Source of the DNA: Thermoleophilia bacterium
Lineage (GTDB): Bacteria; Actinomycetota; Thermoleophilia; UBA2241
Direction of reading: 5' to 3'
Assembly: GCA_016933475.1 (NCBI GenBank)
Contig: JAFGAW010000037.1
Span: forward strand, 1-42,859
Length of the DNA: 42,859 bases
Shown here: positions 1-9,774 of the stretch, piece by piece
Position numbering within the stretch: position 1 is the stretch's first letter
Layout: the number at the start of each line of letters is the position of its first letter
Program-made: the position numbers and the translations under genes
Notes under the pieces: model-generated
Database searches by the model: none
What the model was told of the DNA's origin: nothing
Seen by the model: the letters and a program-made list of their open reading frames with translations, nothing else

Positions 1-462
1 GACGCCATGCCGGAGACGGTGCGGCGCACGACCCTGGGCGAGCGCCGGCCCGGTGACGGCATCAACCTCGAGCGTGCGCTCACACTGCAGTCGCGCCTCG
101 GCGGCCACTTGGTCACCGGCCACATCGACGGCGTGGGCATCGTGCGCGCCGTGCGACGCGAGGACAACGCCCTGGTCGTCACCCTCGACGCCCCGCCGGA
201 GGTCTCCGCGGTGTCGGTGCCACAGGGCTCGGTCGCGCTCGACGGCGTGAGCCTCACGCTGGTCGCGGTCGAGGACCGCGAGGTGCGCGTCTCGCTGATC
301 CCGCACACGGCGGCGGCCACGACGCTGGCCGGGCTGGCCGCCGGGCGCCGGGTCAACCTCGAGGCCGACCTCATCGGCAAGTATGTACGCACGTTCCTCG
401 ACCGCGGTCGCGCGAGCGGGGGACTCACCTGGGACAAGCTGGCAGAAGCGGGGTTCGCATGA
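1..462 (+). CDS. ribE: riboflavin synthase alpha chain (5' end outside window)
   Basis: Riboflavin synthase converts two 6,7-dimethyl-8-ribityllumazine molecules into riboflavin and a pyrimidine that is recycled. The frame is open from base 1 and enters at the family segment [11 protein letters not shown], so roughly the first 40-50 residues of a normally about 200-residue protein lie upstream. The second lumazine-binding barrel is visible ([12 protein letters not shown], then [13 protein letters not shown]), followed by the usual YVRTFLD tail. The ATG at 7 in the ORF track is internal, not the start. The stop overlaps the ribBA start in an ATGA junction, which implies translational coupling in a rib operon. 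The promoter, any FMN riboswitch and ribD would be upstream and cannot be judged here. Confidence 0.93.
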   Translation, partial: DAMPETVRRTTLGERRPGDGINLERALTLQSRLGGHLVTGHIDGVGIVRAVRREDNALVVTLDAPPEVSAVSVPQGSVALDGVSLTLVAVEDREVRVSLIPHTAAATTLAGLAAGRRVNLEADLIGKYVRTFLDRGRASGGLTWDKLAEAGFA

Positions 463-1871
463 GTGGCACCGAAGGACTCAAGGCACACGAGGACGAGGCG
501 GCGGCCGCCCGGGGCCAGGCGCCCGACGGCAGCAGTGAAGGCGCCGACGTCGCGGGCGGGCGCGCCGGACTCGCGGGCGAAGGCGCCGACGTCGCGGGCG
601 AACGCGCCGATTCCATGGGCGAGCGCCCCGACGCCGACGTCTTCGGCTCGATCGAGGCGGCGCTCGACGACCTGCGCGAGGGCAAGATGGTCATCGTCTG
701 CGACGACGAGGATCGCGAGAACGAGGGCGACCTCACGATGGCGGCCCAGTTCGCCACCGCCGAGCGCATCAACTTCATGGCCAAGGAGGGGCGCGGCCTC
801 ATCTGCCTCTGCCTGACGCCGCAGCGCTGCGCCGAGCTCAACCTGCCGCCGATGGTCTCGCACAACGAGGCCCGCCTGCAGACCGCTTTCACGGTCTCCA
901 TCGAGGCGCGGGAGGGTGTGACGACGGGCATCTCGGCGGCCGACCGCGCGCACACGATCCAGGTGGCCATCGACCCGAGCTCGCGGCCCGCCGATCTCGT
1001 GCAGCCCGGCCACGTCTTCCCGCTCATGGCGAAGCCCGGCGGGGTCCTCGAGCGGAGCGGGCAGACCGAGGCCGGCGTCGACCTCGCCCGGCTCGCCGGC
1101 CTCATCCCCGCGGGGGTCATCTGCGAGATCATGAACGACGACGGGACGATGGCGCGCGTCAACGACCTGATTCCTTACGCGCGCCGCCACGGTCTCAAGA
1201 TCATCACCGTCGCCGACCTCATCAAGTACCGGCGGCGCAACGAGAAGCTCGTCCGCCGCGCGGCGACCGTCGCCCTGCCCACGCGCTACGGCGAGTTCAA
1301 GGCGATAGGCTACGAGTCGGTCGTCGACGGCGCCCATCACGTGGCCATCGTCAAGGGCGACGTCGCGGGGCGGCACGACGTGCTCGTGCGGGTGCACTCG
1401 GAGTGCCTGACGGGGGACGTCTTCGGCTCGCTGCGCTGCGACTGCGGCGACCAACTCGCCGAGGCCCTCTGCCGCATCGAGGAGGAGGGCGCCGGCGTCG
1501 TCCTGTACATGCGCCAGGAGGGGCGCGGCATCGGGCTGATCAACAAGCTCAAGGCCTACGCCCTGCAGGAGGGAGGCCTCGACACGGTCGAGGCCAACGT
1601 CGAGCTCGGCTTCGCCCCCGACCTGCGCGACTACGGCATCGGGGCGCAGATCCTCGCCGACCTCGGTCTCTCGACGATCCGCATCATGACCAACAACCCG
1701 AAGAAGATCGTCGCCCTCGAGGGGTACGGACTGACCGTGACCGGCCGGGTCGCGATCGAGGCGACGCCGCGCCCCGACAACATCTGCTACCTGCGCACCA
1801 AGCGCGACAAGATGGGGCACCTGCTCGAGCACGACGACCTCTTCGAGCCCGACGAGGGTCTCGAGGGCTGA
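459..1871 (+). CDS. ribBA: RibBA: 3,4-dihydroxy-2-butanone-4-phosphate synthase / GTP cyclohydrolase II
   Basis: This is a two-domain enzyme that starts both branches of riboflavin synthesis. Residues about 60-265 are the DHBP synthase ([37 protein letters not shown]). Residues about 270-465 are GTP cyclohydrolase II with the zinc site ([18 protein letters not shown]) and RQEGRGIGL. Two oddities stand out. The family motif GHTEA reads SGQTEA here, so the His expected to bind the catalytic metal is Gln202. The first 55 or so residues are a low-complexity extension holding two 14-residue repeats. The start at 459 is chosen for the ATGA overlap with ribE. An in-frame ATG at 615 ([11 protein letters not shown]) would give a more typical length of about 418 residues but has no ribosome site. 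The cyclohydrolase half looks intact; activity of the DHBP synthase half is uncertain. Confidence 0.93.
   Translation: MSGTEGLKAHEDEAAAARGQAPDGSSEGADVAGGRAGLAGEGADVAGERADSMGERPDADVFGSIEAALDDLREGKMVIVCDDEDRENEGDLTMAAQFATAERINFMAKEGRGLICLCLTPQRCAELNLPPMVSHNEARLQTAFTVSIEAREGVTTGISAADRAHTIQVAIDPSSRPADLVQPGHVFPLMAKPGGVLERSGQTEAGVDLARLAGLIPAGVICEIMNDDGTMARVNDLIPYARRHGLKIITVADLIKYRRRNEKLVRRAATVALPTRYGEFKAIGYESVVDGAHHVAIVKGDVAGRHDVLVRVHSECLTGDVFGSLRCDCGDQLAEALCRIEEEGAGVVLYMRQEGRGIGLINKLKAYALQEGGLDTVEANVELGFAPDLRDYGIGAQILADLGLSTIRIMTNNPKKIVALEGYGLTVTGRVAIEATPRPDNICYLRTKRDKMGHLLEHDDLFEPDEGLEG
537..620 (+). repeat. two 42-bp tandem units encoding 14-residue repeats in the RibBA N-terminus
   Basis: The units 537-578 and 579-620 begin with an identical 22-base stretch (GAAGGCGCCGACGTC...) and then diverge. 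They encode [14 protein letters not shown] and [14 protein letters not shown]. The exact 42-base period keeps the reading frame. This looks like a local duplication that built part of the disordered N-terminal extension. Confidence 0.85.
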
Positions 1872-1915
1872 GGCCTCCGCGAGCCCGGTCACAGGACGAA
1901 CGAAAGGACACAGGC

Positions 1916-2380
<465 letters not shown>

Positions 2381-2443
2381 CGCTCCGCGGCCGGCCAGGC
2401 GAGACCGACCGGGTGTTCAGGCGATGACTCCGCGAGGTCGCCG

Positions 2444-3841
2444 ATGACGGAGCACCGGCTCCGCGCGAGGGCCCTCGACGTCGAGGGCTGCGCTGCCGTG
2501 CACCGTGCGACGCTCGACGTCCTCGCGACGACCGGCGTCGAGGTCCGCCACGACAAGGCCCTCACCCTGCTGGTCGCGGCCGGCGCGCGCGTCGAGGGCA
2601 CGAGGGTCCGCATCCCGGCGGCGCTGGTCGAGCAGGCCCTGGCGACCGCGCCGCGCAGCGTGATGATCGCCGCGCGCGGCGGCGGCGAGCCCCTGCGCCT
2701 CGAGACGGGGGCCACGTACTACGGCACGGGGTCGGATTGCATCTTCGTCCTCGGTCCGGGTGCGCGCGACCGGCGCCCCGCGACCCTCGCCGACGTCGAG
2801 GCCATGGCGGCCCTGCAGGAGAAGCTGCCCGACATCGACTTCGTCATGTCGATGGCGCACCCGCACGAGCTGGCGGCCGACCTCGCGCCGGTGGCGCAGT
2901 TCGCCGCCATGCTGCGCGGCACCTCGAAGCCGCTCCTCATGGTCCCCGAGGACGCGACGCACCTCGAGCGCTTCACGGAGATGGCGGCGGCGTGCGGTGC
3001 GTCTGACAGCTGGGCGCTCTACGCGATGCCCACGCCGCCGCTCGTGCACGGCCGGGAGTCCGCCGACCGGCTGGTGCGCTGCGCCGAGCTCGGCGTGCCG
3101 ATGGTGTACGCGACCGCGTTACTCCAGGGGGCGACCGCGCCGGCCTCTCCGGCCGGCTTCCTCGTCGTGGCCAACGCGGAGATGCTGAGCGGGCTCGTGA
3201 TCACCCAGCTGGCCGCGCCTGGCGCGCCGTTCGTCTACGGTGTGGCCCAGGGCGCGATGAACCCGCGCTCGGGTCTGGTCGTCTACTGCGGCCCGGAGGA
3301 GATGGCGGTCCAGCAGGCGTCGGCGGACCTCGCCCGCCACTATGGGCTGCCCTCTTTCGGCAACGGCGGCTGCTCCGACTCGATGATGCTCGACGAACAG
3401 TGGGCGCTCGAGGCCGGCGTGACGCTCCTCCAGGCCGCCCTGTCGGGGGTGACGCTGCTGCACGACCTCGGCTACGTCGCCTCGGGGACGGCTTCGTCGT
3501 TCGAGGCCGTCGTCGCGATGGACGAGCTCGTGCGCTACGTGAAGGCCTACCTGCGCGGCGTCACGGTCGACGAGGAGTCCCTCGCCGTCGGCGAGATCGC
3601 CGCCGTCGGCCCGGGCGGCACGCACCTGGCACGCAGGTACTCGCGGCAGCACTATCGCGACTACTTCATGCCGCGGCTCATTGCCCAGGAGTCCCACGAA
3701 GCCTGGCAGGCGGCTGGAGCGCGGTCGCTGCTGGACCGCGTCGCCGAGCGCACGCGCGACCTCCGCGAGAGCGAGCCGTCGTATCGACTCGACGCCGGCG
3801 CCCTGCGGGCGCTCGACGACCTCGTGGCAGGGGCGCGCTGA
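2444..3841 (+). CDS. MttB-superfamily (trimethylamine methyltransferase-like) protein, non-pyrrolysine type
   Basis: The 465-residue protein has the layout of the MttB/COG5598 superfamily: LDVLATTGVEV near residue 25, a central TIM-barrel region, and a C-terminal segment with SFGNGGCSDSM and LLHDLGYVASG. Founding members move a methyl group from trimethylamine to a corrinoid protein and contain pyrrolysine read through UAG. This gene runs uninterrupted at normal length, so it belongs to the larger Pyl-free group, some members of which demethylate glycine betaine or related quaternary amines. No corrinoid protein or activase gene lies beside it. The start ATG has GAGG six bases upstream. It is followed by tyrosine phenol-lyase 90 bases downstream on the same strand. 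The substrate is unknown. Confidence 0.82.
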   Translation: MTEHRLRARALDVEGCAAVHRATLDVLATTGVEVRHDKALTLLVAAGARVEGTRVRIPAALVEQALATAPRSVMIAARGGGEPLRLETGATYYGTGSDCIFVLGPGARDRRPATLADVEAMAALQEKLPDIDFVMSMAHPHELAADLAPVAQFAAMLRGTSKPLLMVPEDATHLERFTEMAAACGASDSWALYAMPTPPLVHGRESADRLVRCAELGVPMVYATALLQGATAPASPAGFLVVANAEMLSGLVITQLAAPGAPFVYGVAQGAMNPRSGLVVYCGPEEMAVQQASADLARHYGLPSFGNGGCSDSMMLDEQWALEAGVTLLQAALSGVTLLHDLGYVASGTASSFEAVVAMDELVRYVKAYLRGVTVDEESLAVGEIAAVGPGGTHLARRYSRQHYRDYFMPRLIAQESHEAWQAAGARSLLDRVAERTRDLRESEPSYRLDAGALRALDDLVAGAR

Positions 3842-3865
3842 CGGGGCGCCTCGCGTGCCCGGTGA

Positions 3866-5329
<1,464 letters not shown>

Positions 5330-5511
5330 GGGCGTCGCCCGGTATCAGGTTCGCGCGTGGCCTTGATCGCCCCGCGTCTCACAGGTCTCGTTGCGCGGCG
5401 TCGGTGGCTGCGGACGAATGGTAGTTTTACACCGTGCAAACATGGGAAAGCCACACCATCATCGTTCCGCCAAGAGAACCCACATCGATGCCGCACACAA
5501 GGGAGACCCGT

Positions 5512-6156
5512 ATGAAGGCCACCGCCCAGCCTGCCGCCAAGCTGAGGCTCGTGCTGTTGCTGTTCGCCATGATCTCTGCTGCGCTGCTCACACTGTCGGT
5601 CGTCACGGCCGACGCCCATGCCGCCCTGTGGCGCCTGGACGACTGGGGCGCGACGAACGTCCGCACCGACCCTGACACGACGACGCTGCTGTTCAGCGCC
5701 GGGATCATCCCGCTGCCCATGGCGCCGACCACGGTCACGCCCACGGTGGACGCCGCGAGGTACCGCAATCCGATCACCGGCGGCCGCCTCGACTCCAAGA
5801 CGCTCGCCGGGAAGATCCGTCACTCGGGTGGCATCCTGCTCGCACGGCGCAACGCCGACAACACGTGGACCTCTCTGAGTCTCGAACGCTTCACCATCCG
5901 GATCGACGGCACACCGGATCTGACGGCGCTCGTGGCCGGCACGGTCCGCGTGCCCATCGCCACTCTCGACCTGTCGGCTGCCAGGATCACCACGGTCCGG
6001 GAGCACGGCCACATCTACCTGAAGATCGCCAACGTCGGCGTCACGCTCAACAAGACGGCGACGGACGCGATCGAGGCGACGTTCTTCGGCGGGGACGACG
6101 TGCTCCCCGACGAGGTGAAGCTCGGTACCGCCAGAGTCTTTGCCAGGACGATCTAG
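5512..6156 (+). CDS. secreted protein with HtaA-like beta domain
   Basis: From the ATG at 5512 (GGGAGA six bases upstream) this encodes 214 residues. Residues 1-38 form a clear Sec signal peptide: KLR, then a hydrophobic LVLLLFAMISAALLTLSVV core, then ADAHA. The mature part is beta-rich, with PITGGRLDSKTLAGKIRHSGG near residue 85 and VRVPIATLDLSAARI followed by VTLNKTATDAIEATFF and LGTARV. That order matches HtaA-type domains common in secreted actinobacterial proteins; in Corynebacterium HtaA binds haem. The match is by pattern only, and haem binding here is not shown. The ORF-track start at 5434 adds 26 residues before the signal peptide and is unlikely. The gene stands alone: the upstream gap is unusually AT-rich for this window, and a hairpin follows the stop. 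Confidence 0.6.
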   Translation: MKATAQPAAKLRLVLLLFAMISAALLTLSVVTADAHAALWRLDDWGATNVRTDPDTTTLLFSAGIIPLPMAPTTVTPTVDAARYRNPITGGRLDSKTLAGKIRHSGGILLARRNADNTWTSLSLERFTIRIDGTPDLTALVAGTVRVPIATLDLSAARITTVREHGHIYLKIANVGVTLNKTATDAIEATFFGGDDVLPDEVKLGTARVFARTI

Positions 6157-6177
6157 CCTGAAGACAGAACCTCGTGA

Positions 6178-6212
6178 GTGCCGCCCCGTCATCGCATCGA
6201 GGCGGGCGGCAC
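6178..6212 (+). terminator. hairpin after the HtaA-like gene
   Basis: GTGCCGCCC (6178-6186) pairs perfectly with GGGCGGCAC (6204-6212) around a 17-base loop, starting 22 bases after the stop codon. No T-run follows, so it would be a GC-type terminator or an RNA-stabilising structure. Confidence 0.4.
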
Positions 6213-6313
6213 GGGAACGGTGACGAGACGGGCGGCGCCTGACGGCGCCGCTCGTCGCACGCTCAGCGTTGGTCAGTTCGCCCTCCGCGCCGAGACGAGG
6301 GCGACGATCACGC

Positions 6314-6348
6314 GCGAGGCCCGCTGCCCCCGCGGCAGCGGGCCTCGC
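6314..6348. terminator. 15-bp perfect stem between convergent genes
   Basis: GCGAGGCCCGCTGCC (6314-6328) is the exact reverse complement of 6334-6348, separated by a five-base loop. It lies between the ends of the HtaA-like gene and rpmB, so it could terminate both strands. There is no U-tract on either side. Confidence 0.55.
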
Positions 6349-6565
6349 TGGCGGGCGGCGCGGGCTGACGTACCAGTCGGCCCGCCCTCGGCTCGCCGAC
6401 GTCACGGGAAGGGTACGTAGAGGTTCGCCGCGCAAGGCGCTGAGACAGCTGGAGTGAGGCGCTGAACGCGTGGGCTACGGCGCGTGCCAGCCGCCCGAGG
6501 CGGGGACGGCGGCCACGCTCGGCGGGCCTACGCCATCTGACGCCGTTAGGAGACTACTGGGGCCG

Positions 6566-6757
6566 CTAGACTGCCTTGCGGACGCGGCCCGACTTGAGGC
6601 AGCGGGCGCAGACGTAGGCCATCTGCGGGCGACCGTCGACGAGCACGCGGACGCGCTGCAGGTTGGGCTGGAAGAGGCGCTTGGTGGCACGGTTCGAGTG
6701 GCTGCGGCTGTTGCCCACGACGGGCGCTTTGCCACAGGTGAGACAGACTTTGGACAT
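6566..6757 (-). CDS. rpmB: 50S ribosomal protein L28, zinc-binding form
   Basis: The 63-residue protein matches L28 throughout: MSKVCLTCGKAPVVGN, SHSNRATKR, FQPNLQRVRV, then VCARCLKSGRV. The two CxxC pairs (VCLTCG and VCARC) mark the C+ form that coordinates zinc, as opposed to the cysteine-less paralogue some actinobacteria use under zinc limitation. L28 sits on the large subunit and is needed for late assembly. The start has AAGGGA nine bases upstream. It is divergent from the Asp23/DAK2 genes, a neighbourhood also seen in Firmicutes. The 149-residue plus-strand ORF at 6470-6919 covering it is a shadow. Confidence 0.95.
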   Translation of the reverse strand: MSKVCLTCGKAPVVGNSRSHSNRATKRLFQPNLQRVRVLVDGRPQMAYVCARCLKSGRVRKAV

Positions 6758-6793
6758 CAGGTATCCCTTGGCTTGATAGCGGGCAGGCGCGAA

Positions 6794-6823
6794 ATTATGC
6801 TACACGCGGACGTCGGGACGCAA
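6794..6823 (-). promoter_or_regulatory. rpmB promoter
   Basis: On the minus strand TTGCGT (6823-6818), an 18-base spacer and CATAAT (6799-6794) form a good housekeeping-type promoter. The predicted transcript start near 6787 gives a leader of about 30 bases before the rpmB ATG. This is the most AT-rich spot in the divergent region. Confidence 0.6.
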
Positions 6824-6916
6824 ACGCAAGCTCCCGACGCCTTGTCGTTGGGGGGAGCGGTGACCGGGTCCGACAAACATCTGCCCGTTCTTCAACACCC
6901 AGAGGCCGGGAGCCTG

Positions 6917-6922
6917 TAGACT
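6917..6922 (+). promoter_or_regulatory. -10 box of a leaderless-type promoter for the Asp23 gene
   Basis: TAGACT is followed by seven bases and then the ATG at 6930, so transcription should begin at or next to the start codon. No ribosome site lies at proper distance; the nearest purine tract, GGGAG, ends 17 bases upstream. The -35 region is weak. Confidence 0.5.
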
Positions 6923-6929
6923 ACGCGCC

Positions 6930-7295
6930 ATGGCGAGCGGCGACCTGACACTGCCGATCGAGACCCCGGGTCCTCCCGGCGAGGTCGTCGTCGCCCCCGT
7001 GGTCGTCGCGAAGCTGGCCGGCGCCGCGGCGCGCTCCACCTACGGCGTGGTGCGCATGGAGTCGTCGCCGATGCGGCGCCTCGCCCGTTTCCTCAAGGGC
7101 TCGCTCACCGAGGGGGTCGAGGTCGAGGTCGAGGGCGAGGCCGTCACCATCGAGCTGCACGTGGCCATGGAGCGCGGGGTCAACCTCGCCCAGGTCACGG
7201 CCAACCTCCAGGAGCAGGTGCGCTACCAGGTCGAGGGCGTCGCCGGTGTGCCGGTGGACGAGATCAACGTCAGGGTCGAGGACCTCGAAGACTGA
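6930..7295 (+). CDS. Asp23/Gls24 family envelope stress response protein (YloU-like)
   Basis: The 121-residue protein shows the family pattern: VVAPVVVAKLAGAAARSTYGVV near residues 20-40, a central beta hairpin (VEVEVEGEAVTIELHVAMERGVNL), and a final helix plus strand (LQEQVRYQVEGVAGVPVDEINVRVEDL). Members are small cytosolic or membrane-associated proteins of poorly defined role; the pairing with a DAK2/FakA-like gene is conserved widely (yloU-yloV in Bacillus). The stop overlaps the next start (TGATG), so the two are probably coupled. It is first in a four-gene run with recG and is likely translated from a leaderless mRNA. Confidence 0.85.
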   Translation: MASGDLTLPIETPGPPGEVVVAPVVVAKLAGAAARSTYGVVRMESSPMRRLARFLKGSLTEGVEVEVEGEAVTIELHVAMERGVNLAQVTANLQEQVRYQVEGVAGVPVDEINVRVEDLED

Positions 7296-8914
7296 TGGTC
7301 CGCGCCATCGCCATCGCCGCGATCGAGGCCGCGCTCGCCGCCGTCGAGGCCGAGCGCCAGCTCATCAACGACCTCAACGTGTACCCGGTCCCCGACGGCG
7401 ACACCGGCACCAACCTGGCCCTGACCGTGCGTGCCGTGCTCGACGAGCTCGAGCAGAGCGACGCCGAGGGCATCCCCGGGGTCGCCGCCGCGGTCACGAA
7501 GGGTTCGCTCATGGGCGCGCGCGGCAACTCGGGCGTGATCCTCTCCCAGGTCGTGCGCGGCGTGTGCGAGGTCTGGGGCACGTCGGGCAGTCTCGACGTG
7601 CGTGTCGTCAAGGAGGCGCTCGACGCCGGCCAGGCGGCTGCGTATCGCGCCGTCAAGGAGCCGGTCGAAGGCACCATGCTCACCGTGATCCGCGAGATGG
7701 CGATCGCCGCGCAGGCGATGCCCGACAGCCTCGGCCTCGAGACGCTGCTCGCCGCCGTCGACGAGGCGGGCAGCAGCGCCGTCGAGCGCACGACGAGTCA
7801 GCTGGCGGCGCTGCAGAAGGCGGGCGTCGTCGACGCCGGGGGCTACGGCCTGCTCGTGCTCTTCCGCGGGCTCGCCACCGGCATCGAGGAGCTGCTGCGC
7901 GGCGGCGGGGTCTCGACGCGCCCGCGCCGCGGGCGCCCGGTGGCGGTCACCTCGGCGGGTCTCGCCCTCGAGACCGAGAGCGAGCTGTCGCAGTACCGGT
8001 ACTGCACGAGCTTCCTCGTGCGCGGCGAAGGACTCGACGCGGCCGCGTTCGAGGTCTTCCTCGCCCCGCTCGGCGACAGCGCCCTCGTGGTCGGCGACGA
8101 GCACATGATGAAGGTGCACGTGCACGTCGACGACCCCGGCGTCGTGCTGTCGCGCGCGGTCGCCATGGGCGCCGTGGGCGAGATCGACATCAACGACATG
8201 CACGAGCAGACGCGGGCTCGCGACGAGCGCCTGCGCCACGACGCCGCGGGCGACGAGGCGGCGACGGTCGTCGTCGCCGTGGTCGCCGGCGAGGGCAACA
8301 AGCAGCTCTTCCGCGAGCTGGGCTGCGGGGCCATCGTCGACGGCGGGCAGTCCATGAACCCGAGCGCCGCCCAGCTCCTCGAGGCGGTCGAGGCGCTGGG
8401 GTGCGACGAGGTCGTGATCCTGCCCAACAACGGCAACGTGATCCTCACCGCCGAGCAGGCGGCGGGCATGAGCGCGCGTCACATCGCCGTCATCCCCTCG
8501 AGCTCGATCCCGGCCGGGCTCGCCGCCATGGTGGCCTTCGAGCCCGAGCGCGACGCGGTCGACAATGCGCGCCTCATGGAGGAGGCGATCGACGGCATCC
8601 AGAGCGCCGAGATCACCTACGCCGTGCGCGACTCCGAGGTCGACGGTGTCGAGGTGCGCGAGGGCCAGGCGATCGGCATCGTCGACGGCACGCTCGTGGC
8701 GGCCGGTGATGCGGTCGACGAGGTCTTCGGGCGCGTGCTCGAGACCCTCGCCGCCAACGGCGCCGACCAGCTCACGGTCCTCACTTCGCTCAACGGGTCG
8801 GGCACGACGCCGGCACGGCTCGGCGAACTCGCCGCCCGGGTCGCGCCCGACCTCGAGCTGCACGTGTACGACGGTGGACAGCCCCTGTACCCGATCCTGG
8901 TGAGTGCCGAATGA
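7295..8914 (+). CDS. DAK2-domain protein, FakA/YloV-like fatty acid kinase subunit
   Basis: The 539-residue protein starts with a dihydroxyacetone-kinase-type nucleotide-binding domain: VYPVPDGDTGTNLALT near residue 30, then GARGNSGVILSQVVRG near residues 72-88. It continues with the YloV middle and C-terminal regions (MMKVHVHVDDPG near 270, LPNNGNVILTAEQAAG near 380). In Firmicutes FakA uses ATP to phosphorylate exogenous fatty acids presented by FakB, a DegV-family protein. The immediate downstream gene here is a DegV protein, which supports the same pair. It overlaps the Asp23 gene by one base and the DegV gene by four. The fatty acid kinase role is inferred from family and context. Confidence 0.85.
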   Translation: MVRAIAIAAIEAALAAVEAERQLINDLNVYPVPDGDTGTNLALTVRAVLDELEQSDAEGIPGVAAAVTKGSLMGARGNSGVILSQVVRGVCEVWGTSGSLDVRVVKEALDAGQAAAYRAVKEPVEGTMLTVIREMAIAAQAMPDSLGLETLLAAVDEAGSSAVERTTSQLAALQKAGVVDAGGYGLLVLFRGLATGIEELLRGGGVSTRPRRGRPVAVTSAGLALETESELSQYRYCTSFLVRGEGLDAAAFEVFLAPLGDSALVVGDEHMMKVHVHVDDPGVVLSRAVAMGAVGEIDINDMHEQTRARDERLRHDAAGDEAATVVVAVVAGEGNKQLFRELGCGAIVDGGQSMNPSAAQLLEAVEALGCDEVVILPNNGNVILTAEQAAGMSARHIAVIPSSSIPAGLAAMVAFEPERDAVDNARLMEEAIDGIQSAEITYAVRDSEVDGVEVREGQAIGIVDGTLVAAGDAVDEVFGRVLETLAANGADQLTVLTSLNGSGTTPARLGELAARVAPDLELHVYDGGQPLYPILVSAE

Positions 8915-9774
8915 GCGAACCTCTCCTCACACTCGATAACACGGCGATAGTGCTCGACTCGACCTGCGACGCGCCCGAGGGTTTCTTCGAGCGCGACGGC
9001 CTCTTCATGGTGCCGTTGCGCGTGCACTTCGGCGACGAGAGCTTCCGCGACGGCGTCGACCTCGGGCACGACGAGTTCTTCGCCAAGCTCGAGGGCTCTG
9101 AGGTGCTGCCGACGACCTCGCAGCCGACCGACGCCGAGTTCGCCGCCGCCTTCGAAGAGGCGCGGCGCCACTACGAGCACGTGTTCTCGCTGCACATCTC
9201 GCGCAAGATGAGCGGCACCTTCCAGGCCGCCGAGCGCGCCGCCCAGGGTTTCGACGGGGTCGAGGTCTACGACCTCAAGACGGTGTCGGCGGCGATGGCG
9301 ATGTGCGCTGAGCGCCTGCGCGCCCGCCTCGAGCCCGGCTGCACGCTCGCCGAGGCGCGCGCGTACATCGAGCACTTCGCCGCCCACAGCCAGCTCCTCG
9401 TCCACGCCGCGACCCTCGAGTACCTCCGCCGCGGCGGGCGCATCGGCAGGGCCGCCTCGCTGGTCGGCGGCGTCTTCGACATCAAGCCGCTCATCTACTG
9501 CCTCGACGGCGAGCTCACGCCGTACGCCAAGGTCCGCGGCCAGAAGAAGGCGTTCGCCGCCATGGAGCGCTTCCTCGACGAGCACAGCACGCCCGACGAC
9601 GAGCTGCACTACTGTCTGATCGACGCGCTCAACCCCGAGGAGATCACTCTCGTGGACGAGCTGATCAAGCGCGCGCGTCCGAAGGCGCACTTCCACTTCC
9701 GCGGCCGCGTCGGGGCGGTCGTGGGCACCCACATCGGCCCCGGCACGACCGCCTTTGCACTGATCGTCGAGTGA
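8911..9774 (+). CDS. DegV family (FakB-like) fatty-acid-binding protein
   Basis: The 287-residue protein has DegV signatures: ALVLDST-like IVLDSTCDAPEG near residue 10, LPTTSQPTDAEF near 65, SRKMSGTFQAAERAA near 95, and LEYLRRGGRIGRAASLVG near 170. DegV proteins bind a single fatty acid in a buried pocket and, as FakB, present its carboxylate to the FakA kinase. The start overlaps the DAK2 gene (ATGA) and the stop overlaps recG (GTGA), so all three are translationally linked. Ligand preference cannot be read from the sequence. Confidence 0.87.
   Translation: MSEPLLTLDNTAIVLDSTCDAPEGFFERDGLFMVPLRVHFGDESFRDGVDLGHDEFFAKLEGSEVLPTTSQPTDAEFAAAFEEARRHYEHVFSLHISRKMSGTFQAAERAAQGFDGVEVYDLKTVSAAMAMCAERLRARLEPGCTLAEARAYIEHFAAHSQLLVHAATLEYLRRGGRIGRAASLVGGVFDIKPLIYCLDGELTPYAKVRGQKKAFAAMERFLDEHSTPDDELHYCLIDALNPEEITLVDELIKRARPKAHFHFRGRVGAVVGTHIGPGTTAFALIVE

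Larger units (their letters stand above)
6157..6565. other. 409-bp intergenic region without a supported gene
   Basis: This lies between the 3' ends of two convergent genes. It holds two inverted repeats (annotated separately) and no convincing coding sequence. The ORF-track frames 6178-6420 and 6269-6457 are Arg/Ala-rich, have no ribosome site and resemble no family. I see no tRNA cloverleaf or repeat array here. Confidence 0.6.

Noticed and set aside
2444-3841. Pyrrolysine-type MttB
   Set aside because: No in-frame TAG; the frame is uninterrupted at normal length, so it belongs to the Pyl-free group.
6470-6919. 149-residue plus-strand ORF
   Set aside because: Antisense to rpmB and runs through its promoter; no ribosome site.
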